Below are positions 56,772 to 64,000 of a DNA stretch of 64,000 nucleotides, one piece after another; within the stretch, counting starts at the first letter, position 1, and every line of letters begins with the position of its first letter. The DNA is taken from the NCBI GenBank assembly GCA_003313425.1, contig NHZP01000034.1:248001-312000 (forward strand), given 5' to 3'. A program made the position numbers and the translations under genes. Below the pieces are notes generated by a model that had not been told where the DNA came from, searched no databases, and saw only the letters and a program-made list of their open reading frames with translations. This DNA comes from Pseudopyrenochaeta lycopersici. Lineage: Eukaryota > Ascomycota > Dothideomycetes > Pleosporales > Pseudopyrenochaetaceae.

Positions 56772-56855
<84 letters not shown>
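56772..56855. repeat. (GATT)n / (AATC)n tail of the LINE
   Basis: Twenty-one uninterrupted 4-bp units. On the minus strand they form an (AATC)n run right after the LINE 3' UTR. Several non-LTR elements end in short tandem repeats made during target-primed reverse transcription, so I assign the tract to the element. Confidence 0.85.
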
Positions 56856-57147
56856 CTTACGCCACAGGGTGCCCAGAAGGCCCATAGGCTGACTATCCCA
56901 TCTGACCTAATCGCTTAGACCTCGGTACGCCCACGCTTCATTCCAAGCCCAAAGCAGCTTCGTCCCTCTCGACTCTGACCTCTCTACTCCTTGTAGTTAT
57001 ACCGTCCAGGACCTGCCTTACTCTTGTCCCCACGGTCCTTCGTATCCGAGAGCCGTTTCCCGACCGTCGACCTTCTCATTACCGGCTGGCCAACTTCGAG
57101 TCCGCGAGGATATAACCTGTGGCCTGGAGGGTCCTACAGTATCGCGT

Positions 57148-60100
57148 TCACCCTAGGTGTCCAGTGGCAATAACAAACTCGACAGTCCTGTTGAGCGCAT
57201 TGAGGTTAGGTTTCCAAGACTCCGCCTTTCCATCCAGTGGTTCGCCCGAGGGTAGCCGTTGTTCCGACCGTCCTCCTAAGAAGAAGGACAGGTCGCCCCA
57301 CCTGTTACCTGCGACTTTCCGTAGTGCCGGACGGAGCTCGTCCCATCGTGAACATTCGAAGAGGAAGTGGCGAACAGTTTCTGGGGTCTGTCTTTCACAC
57401 TCGCATAAGTCTGAATTCGTGGCGCCTATTTTCGCAAGGTAACTCTTGAGCCGACTCTTTCCAGTACGTAGTTGGCACAGTATCGCTGCTTTCTTATATG
57501 TGAGGTTATCGTACATGATTCGCGTGTGTCGGCCAGGTAGTGCTGCGTCTAGGGGTACCGGCTTATCCAGTTTTGTCCTTGGTAAGAGGGCGTGAATCCT
57601 TTTCAGCGCCGACGGTAGTGTGAGTCCGGATATCGGCGGCAGGTCTTCACTTATCGCTTTCTTTGCTAGGTCATCTGCTTTCTCACTTCCTGTGATTTTC
57701 GCGTGTGCGGGAACCCATTGGACACGAACATCTGGCCCTCCTCGTCTTCTTAAGTCTAGTACGGTGTTCACGATCAGCCGAATCACGGCTTGACCACTCT
57801 GGCGAGAAGGTCGCTCCACTGCTCTAATGGCTGTCTGACTGTCGCTTACTATCACATAGGTGAGATCTCTGGCCCTGTCTCTGAATCGGGCAATCGTGTC
57901 GGGAGACCAAATGGCTGAGATGAGTTCGAGTGCGGCTTGAATTGCTATGAGCTCGACGTGGCTCGCTGTGTATCCGTCGTTTTGCCCGACTCTGATAGCC
58001 TCACCGTGTTCTGCAACTGTATTGTCCCGTCTTCTGGCCGAATGTTAGACGCCGACTCCCGCGTTGTTCCCTCGGTATGAGGCATCCACAAAGATTTTTA
58101 AATCTTCAGATTCGTCTGCCCACTTCTTTGCTTCTTCTCTACTAAGGATGTTGGCTTTTAATCCTTGTTGCCACGGGGGTATGCAGAACGGATCAATCCT
58201 CTCCAGCCCAATAAGATTAACTGACTCCAGTTTCGCTGCCAATTGCTGGAGCGGTGAAGGAAAGCGCTTGTTCTTCGTGTCTATACCCTTGCGTATCTTC
58301 CACCACGGATGATTTGCCGGGAGGGTGTGGCACTTGACGTAGAAGTTGTATTTCTGTCTGCACAGGCGCGTCTCGAGTTGTTCGATATCCGCTTCCACTT
58401 CGGCCCTGGTTAGCGCCACGGTACGAAAGGCTCCTATTATCGCTTGCGTTCCAATCCGCTGGATCTGGTTTAGCATCCTGATGGTCCGACTTGTCAGACT
58501 CATAGACCATATCGGGGACGCATAGTCGACCGTGGGTGTCACTGTTGCGGTGAACAGTTGCCTAGCTGCTCCTACCGTCATCCCTTTCATGCGCTTCAGA
58601 GCTAGTGCTGCCCTCACGCCTCTCTTGGTGGCTCTGGCCGCATGTTGGTGAAACCGAAGTTTCTGATCGAAGACCACCCCAAGGATTTTGACCTCCGATT
58701 GTGGATGGATTGCTTCTCCATTGACGACGATCGGCCGGTTTGATGTTGCATTGTTCCTGCGTGTGAAGTGGATGAAGGCCGTTTTATCAGCTTCAAATGA
58801 GGCACCGCTCTTCCGCGCCCATTGCTCTGCTTTTGCTACTACTGTTTCTTGTAGCAAAGAGGTGTTTTCCTCTGCTGACGCCCCAGTGACCCAAGCAGTG
58901 TAGTCGTCTACAAAAGCTATTGCCCCTTTATTGCGGTTTATCTTGGATGAGACCAAGCCCGCATTGAAGTAAAGGAACAAGATGGGAGATAGCGGGGATC
59001 CCTGAGTTGGAATGTGGTAGCAGGCTTAATTGTAAAGGCTAGCCATCTAGGTGTTCTTATATAGACAATAGACCTGGTTGCCTACTAGGCAGCTATAGGC
59101 AGCCACACGTGATCATGGGATTCAACTCCCTGGGGTAGCCCTGCCTGCGGTAGGTCCATTATCTCCGTAGTATCGCCATTCACTACCACTGACGCTTTTC
59201 GTTGGCTGCAGAAGTTGACGATCCAGTCCACTAATCGGCCAGGGATTCTCCTGTCCTGTAGTCTTCTAGCAAGCACAGTAACATCAACGCCATTGTAAGC
59301 GCCCTTTACATCGAAACTAACTAAGCTCAGAACTCTTCTGTCTCTCCAGGCTTGGAAGACGCTTTCTTGGAGAAGAGTCAAGGCTTGAGCTGTCGATCTT
59401 CCTTTTCTTGCCCCAAAATGGCTCTTCGGAAGCAGACGATGCGTCTCCGCTAGGAACGACAATCTTTCTGCTACCACTGCTTCTAGGTTCTTCCCCAAGG
59501 TAGCGAGGAGGGAGATAGGTCGGTATGCCTTTGCTACCGTATAGTCCGATTTGTTTGGCTTCCGCAGAGGCACAATCTTCGCAATCTTCCATGTCCTAGG
59601 GAGTGTCGCGGTCTCGAGGGATACTCTGAACAACGCTACTATGTGGTGTTTGAGGACTGGCCACAGTTGTTGCCACACAATGGCTGGGAAGTCGTCAGGT
59701 CCTGGTGCCTTGTATGGACTGGACGCGAATATTGCCCTGTGCACTTCGGTTTCCGACAGTGGTTCCATTGGCAGGGTCTCGCCGGATCCCTCTTCCTCCT
59801 GGTCCTCCGCGATATCCACTGGAGGTTTGAAGAACTCTCCTAGTAAACATCTTGCGATGCCACTGTTAGAGGTGCTGAGCCCAACGTCTGTTCTAAGAGA
59901 TGGTATCCTTGCAAAGGCAGTGCTATGTGATGGATCCAAGTAACGGGCTATGTCCCAGATGTTCCGAGATTCAGCAACAAAGTCCTGCCAGTGAGTCTTC
60001 CTTTGATTTCGGATGGCGTCGTGGTATCTCTTCCGATAGGTTTCTGTCATGTGTTGGAGGTGTGGGTCAACCATGTTCGCTCTCCGTGCTGCTCTTGCCC

Positions 60101-61103
60101 TATTACGCCAGTAGGAGTAGCTTTTCCTAAGCTCCGTCAAGTCTTCCGTCCACCATCTCTTCGTATATTGTGATGGCCTGGCTACTGGGACGTGATTCTC
60201 GATTGTTGGCCCCACGCATTCAGTGATGAACTGGCAGTATTCGTGGACGTCACTGGGGTTTTGTGGCTGTGGGCGAAACTTGAGCGCTTCAGTGACTCCT
60301 TTCCTTATTAAGTCCCATCGTGCTTCCTTCCAGAGCTTCCTTGGTGGTCCTCTCCTGTGTACAAGATCAATGGAGAATTCCGTGCAGATGGCCATGTGGT
60401 CAGAACCATGTGCCGTCATGTCCGTCGTGCACCCCTGTACTTCTGACGCGAGTTCCTGGGTCACGAGGATCAAGTCAATTGTTGAATTGTGCTCTCCACT
60501 GTAGGAGAGCCATGTTTCGGTTCCCCTAGGGAGTGGACATTGAAGATCAAATTCGGACATGAGTTGGATGATGGGTTCACCTTCTCCTTGACGGGGAGAA
60601 GTTGCCACCGCATCACCACCCCAGAGCTGGTTGTGCCTGTTAAAGTCCCCAGCGATTAGCAGTTCGACCCGTCTACCATGATTGCGGCGGACGGTCTCGA
60701 TCGTCCGAATTATGTTGAGCCTGCTGTTTAGTTCGTCGTCCTCCGGGTCCAATTTAATCGGGACATAGACTGAAATAGCGAGTAGGGGTCCAGTCTCCAA
60801 CTCGATTAGAAGTGCCGCTATATCGGTGGATCCGGTCGATACCGGTCGTGCAGTGATGTTTTTGTGTACCCAGAGCATGGCTCTAGGTCGTGGGTTCCCT
60901 TCAGAGTGCTCTGGAAGGAATGGTGTCCAGTATGGGTGGGATTGAGGGGCCGTCTTGTATTCTCCGTCTTGGTTATGGAACAAGTATGGTTCTGAAATGA
61001 GAAGTAGGCTGAAGCCTTCGAGGTCGTGATCGTTCATGATGCTGTGTTGCGCTTCACTCATTTTCCTTACGTTTGCTTGAAGTACTTTGAACTTTCTAGA
61101 CAT
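57148..61103 (-). pseudogene. LINE ORF2: endonuclease, reverse transcriptase, RNase H
   Basis: The ATG at 61103 opens MSRKFKVLQANVRKM. Next come the AP-type endonuclease (LLISEPYLF, LIAGDFNRHNQLWGGD, TIDLILV, GSDHMAI), a linker, and reverse transcriptase (YRPISLLATLGKNLE, HFGARKGRSTAQAL, SFDVKGAYNGV, QAGLPQG, then SPLSPILFLYFN and the catalytic FVDDYTAW beyond an insertion). RNase H follows with FVDASYRGNNAGV, SDSQTAIRAV and VQWVPAHAKITGSEKAD, and a CxC...H...C zinc tail, ending at 57148. Two lesions are seen: a 123-bp LTR-like insertion (59005-59127) between QG and SPLSP, and a TAA at 58045-58047 just after AGVGV. All catalytic Asp residues I can place are kept. Confidence 0.9.
59005..59127. 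mobile_element. Short LTR-like insertion in the LINE
   Basis: A 123-bp segment with ends AGTTGGAATGTGG and GGGATTCAACT, flanked by CCCTG at 59000-59004 and 59128-59132. Removing it with one CCCTG restores the reverse transcriptase frame exactly (LPQG-SPLSPI). A 5-bp duplication and the GTTGGAA...TTCAAC ends suggest a solo LTR or a very small LTR-type (TRIM-like) element. Confidence 0.9.
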
Positions 61104-61506
61104 GTCGGGGAGGGTTCGCTTCATCCAGCAGTCTCTTGTATTCAGGGCAGCCTCTACCACTGGCTTTGTGTGGGCCGGCGCAGTTGGCGCATTTTGGGGT
61201 TTCGGAGGCGCAGTCACTTTCCACATGGCCAGCTCTGGCACATAGCCCGCATGTTGGCTCCCTGGCTGGGCACCTCCGCGCTTCATGGTTGCCAAATTTC
61301 TGGCATTTGAAACAGCGTCGGGGTTTGGCAACTTGTTCATACTTTTTGGTGTATGCTACTTCCCCATCGACCTCTAGATACTTGCGGTGTATGAGTTCGT
61401 CCGCTTCCTGCTTGCTGCTGAGGTAGAGGGCGATGGAGCTTATAGTCAAGCGAAACGATAGGTCCTTCATTTCGAACGGTACGCGTGATTGCATGACACA
61501 CGCCAT
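61096..61506 (-). pseudogene. LINE ORF1 (gag-like) C-terminal fragment
   Basis: An open minus-strand frame overlaps the start of ORF2. It contains three CCHC zinc knuckles: RCFKCQKFGNHEARRC, CGLCARAGHVESDC and CANCAGPHKASGRGC. These knuckles bind RNA in LINE ORF1 proteins. The N-terminal part is missing because the element is truncated near 61506. The ATG at 61506 is probably internal. Confidence 0.85.
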
Positions 61507-63737
61507 GCAAACCTAAAGTTACCTAACTTAGTAACTGTTCCCGTTCTAGCCAGATTTGTAGACTAGGTTATCAAAGTGGTGTGATTTTAAGGCTAAGATG
61601 GTATTTGCGCAAGGAACCACGACCTAGCTAATAATAATTATGATAAGTCTTCGAGGATTTGTGTAGTCCCTAATAGTTGAAAGTGTCGACCTGGTTCGTG
61701 AAGGCTGAATCTATGATCAAAGCTCGTCATTGGCGAGAAGAGAGGATCATGGGTCTTTGTATACCCGTTCTAGATCTTTAGCTTGTGACAACCTGCATTA
61801 GACTGGTTCCCGCGAATGCAATTTTCTTCCCTTATGGACGAGTGGAAACGCAAACCGTTGGTCGCTAAGGTCTATCGGCGAGCTTACTGATAAATATGCC
61901 CAAACTTTGGGAGCTTCGGAAAGCTCCGAAACATGTACTGTTGACAATCTCAAGCTTATTTCTTCCATCAAGTCAAAATCTATACAATTACGGGGGAATC
62001 CATAGGCGGATTGTTCCGCCTCCGTGCGATTCTTAGAAGCTCGTGGTTTCCATTACACAAATTCTGTCTGCGTTGTGCGACGCGGAATAGGCTCTTTCTT
62101 GCTCTCTCTGAGAAGTCGTTGGTTGTATTTTGGCTGGATGGCCGGGAAGTAGGGGTGGCGGAAAATAGGGGACCGAGCTTGCTTTGGGGGCGAAGGGGAT
62201 TTCCGCCCTCCGGAGGATTCTTCCGAGCCTATCGATGACTTTGGTGAGCGGCGATCACAGGCAGCTCCTGTGCTTCCAAGCCACGAACAGGAGTGATAGC
62301 CGTGCAGCAAAGTTTACGGTACTTGAGGAAAGGAAACGGGAGAAGAGTTCCGAAAACTTCTACTTGATGCATGAGGGTACGGCTAACAAGTCAGTTTTTT
62401 GTTATTTTTTCCCCATGAATTAGCAGAGGTGGGGTGACATACATGGAGTGCGGGACGGCAGCCACTGTGGTGGCGCTGCTTAGATCGGAGTTAAACCTTC
62501 AACTTTTATCTCATAAATTCTGTGCTGTTTCTTATTGCCATTCCCTAAACCGTCTTTATCACAATGCGGAATGGCACCATGCACGATTTATATTGGACTT
62601 GAAACGAGATCTTCGACGTAAAACAACGCTACCGTTCTCACCTTTCTAAATCATCTTCTCCTGCGCTCCAGCGCTATCCAGCTGTAGAGCGTTTCATCGT
62701 TTGGCTGTGATGTGCTCTCGGTCTGGGTCTGGGGTTTGGCGGGAGAACGGAAATGTCAGAAGGAACGATGTGGCGTGAAGCTAGTTCCCATCGAAAACGT
62801 ATCAGGCTGTCCAATTCCTTCCCGCTCTGATCGTATGGAAGAAAGTTGGGAGTAGCATCTCAGTTTTCCGTCCGAGGAGCGCATAACGCATAGAACACAA
62901 TCTTAGCATCTAAGTTCGGGTTACGTTCGAGGAATTCTAGTTTCTTCAGTGAACGAGTCTGAAGTTTTCAGTGATACTTGATGAAAATTCATCGCGAATG
63001 GTTCGTCATAGAGAGACTTGTCTTCGCTGTCTCGCGATTTAGTGTTCAAGCCACCTTAACGCTAACAGAAATCTAATCTTCGGATATCAGGTTTTTCGTG
63101 CCATGAGCAATTCCGATCCCTCGCGGTTCCTAGTGCATCGACGTATATAGGTTAGCTTACAGATCGCTCCTCTTTCATCAAACTGTATTGTTTAAAGCAT
63201 CAAATCAGCGGCGCAGATAGGAGTGAGTGGCGGGACTTAACCAACCTTTACAACGAAAAAGTCCACCAAAGCAGGAGTGGACAGCCCTTCATATACCAGG
63301 AGTTGTCACAGCTCAACCAGCCTGCAGAGTCTGCAGACGGCTTTGTCAGTTGGCACACTAGCAGTATATGCTTCGAAGAGCATATGGACGCCCACTAGCG
63401 ACTTTTGTACTGTAACCATGTCGCCCTTACACTTGATACTGTTTCCCGCCCAAGTTTGAATTACGTCAAGGGATCAGTCGCACCACGCATGTTTCGGAGA
63501 AGAGTGACCGAAGATTGGCATGCCCCCTTGATCTGCCTGTAGACGCATGTTCCTTGATCCGCCTGCAGACTTCTCCGGCCAAATACCGCTGCTACCCGGT
63601 CTTTCCGTACGAATTGCATACATCGGAGCTGCAGCATCAACAATATCAGACCACATATCGCCACGCAGGAAATATGATATACGCGTTGCTTCAAGGGTGT
63701 GCCAAATGACCACAACAAGAATTCAATAGCACTAGAT
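61507..63737. other. 2.2 kb without a supported gene
   Basis: Only short ORFs without motifs. Right of 63477 a minus-strand frame of 79 codons (RISYFLRGDMWSDIVDA and following) has protein-like composition but I cannot classify it. Confidence 0.45.
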
Positions 63738-64000
63738 TGATGACGTTGGTATGATGAATATGATCCTAAGTGGTGGTGAGTGGTGGTGAGTGGTGGAGTG
63801 GCGCTGAGTCGTGGTGAGTGGTGCCGATGCCGATGCTGAGTGGTGACGAGCGAACAAGACTTTGTCGTCAGCACCACTTGATTGAGGAACGAAGCGTGGC
63901 TCTCTCATGTGACTATCTCATACAGTGAAAGAATTTAAAAAGAACGTCGAGTCCGCATGCGAATCATATTCTGCGAGCAGTGCAGCCTCCCCGCCAATAC
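63738..64000 (+). repeat. GTGGTGA-headed dispersed repeat, copy 2
   Basis: It starts with GATGACGTTGGTATGATGAA, followed by several GTGGTGAGTG units and then sequence nearly identical to 38633-38832. It runs off the end of the window. The left part also matches 42283-42345 inverted. Confidence 0.85.

Larger units (their letters stand above)
56772..61506 (-). mobile_element. LINE retrotransposon with RNase H, 5'-truncated
   Basis: Read on the minus strand, the element runs from a truncated ORF1 (61506) through ORF2 (endonuclease, reverse transcriptase, RNase H, zinc-binding tail) to a 3' UTR and an (AATC)n tail at 56772-56855. The order and domain set fit the Tad/I-like group found in filamentous fungi. 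ORF2 has one nonsense codon and one later insertion. No ORF1 start or 5' UTR is present. Its target duplication was not identified. Confidence 0.9.

Noticed and set aside
56772..56855. (GATT)n as a telomere-like tract
   Set aside because: Fungal telomeres are TTAGGG-like; this tract sits exactly at the 3' end of a LINE.
57148..57855. Separate RNase H gene
   Set aside because: It continues the LINE ORF2 frame across a single TAA at 58045.
15323..58047. Recurrent in-frame TAA/TAG at Gln-like positions in several genes, suggesting a changed genetic code
   Set aside because: Intact genes here end normally at TAA, TAG or TGA, and the affected sequences are mostly transposons or already damaged genes. 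C-to-T mutation explains them better.
63770..63830. GTGGTGAGTG units as telomeric or centromeric satellite
   Set aside because: Only a few units, each attached to the same 200-bp unique-looking sequence, so it is a dispersed repeat.

Overview
The window looks like nuclear DNA of a filamentous ascomycete (Pezizomycotina). Genes are split by short introns of roughly 45-80 nt with GTAAGT-like donors and CTAAC-like branch sites. There are HET-domain genes, F-box genes, an OTT_1508-type deaminase, a Dicer-2-like gene, and many hAT, pogo/Fot1, MULE and LINE copies, some carrying C-to-T nonsense changes of the kind left by repeat-induced point mutation (RIP). I cannot fix the class or genus from the sequence alone. 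Exon structures were worked out by eye from splice signals and reading-frame continuity.

Layout. 0-3.1 kb: a decayed MULE element whose inverted ends are arrays of a 13-bp iteron. 4.1-6.7 kb: an F-box gene and an AAA-ATPase relic. 7.2-12.9 kb: a compact cell-wall polysaccharide cluster of chitin synthase (-), nucleotide-sugar dehydrogenase (+) and chitin-binding polysaccharide deacetylase (+). 12.9-17.2 kb: pogo fragments around two broken HET genes. 18.1-19.6 kb: a second F-box-like gene. 21.3-22.3 kb: a secreted SMP-30-like beta-propeller gene killed only by three TAA codons. 24.8-28.5 kb: a DUF3431 gene, a C2H2/3CxxC zinc-finger gene and a chromate-transporter fragment. 29.9-34.5 kb: a mosaic of a 668-bp inverted copy of the chitin synthase 3' end, a MULE fragment and an apparently intact three-exon hAT transposon. 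35.5-38.2 kb: a frameshifted P-loop ATPase gene. 38.4-42.4 kb: transposon debris.

42.6-56.0 kb is the most interesting part. It holds a nucleic-acid-deaminase-family gene (-), then on + a Dicer-like gene, an unknown membrane-type gene carrying a fresh hAT insertion with a perfect 8-bp target duplication, and a gene for a dsRNA-binding-domain protein. The Dicer-like gene keeps its helicase motifs but has replaced several RNase III catalytic acids and carries a one-base frameshift. A dsRNA-sensing or RNA-silencing module (Dicer + dsRBD partner + deaminase) is a reasonable hypothesis, not a demonstrated one.

56.8-61.5 kb: a 5'-truncated RNase H-bearing LINE on -, with an (AATC)n tail, interrupted by a 123-bp LTR-like insertion with a 5-bp target duplication. 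61.5-64 kb holds no gene I can support and ends in a repeat also found at 38.6 kb and, in part, at 42.3 kb. The window mixes heavily mutated repeats with near-identical unmutated ones, so RIP-like decay appears old or intermittent here.
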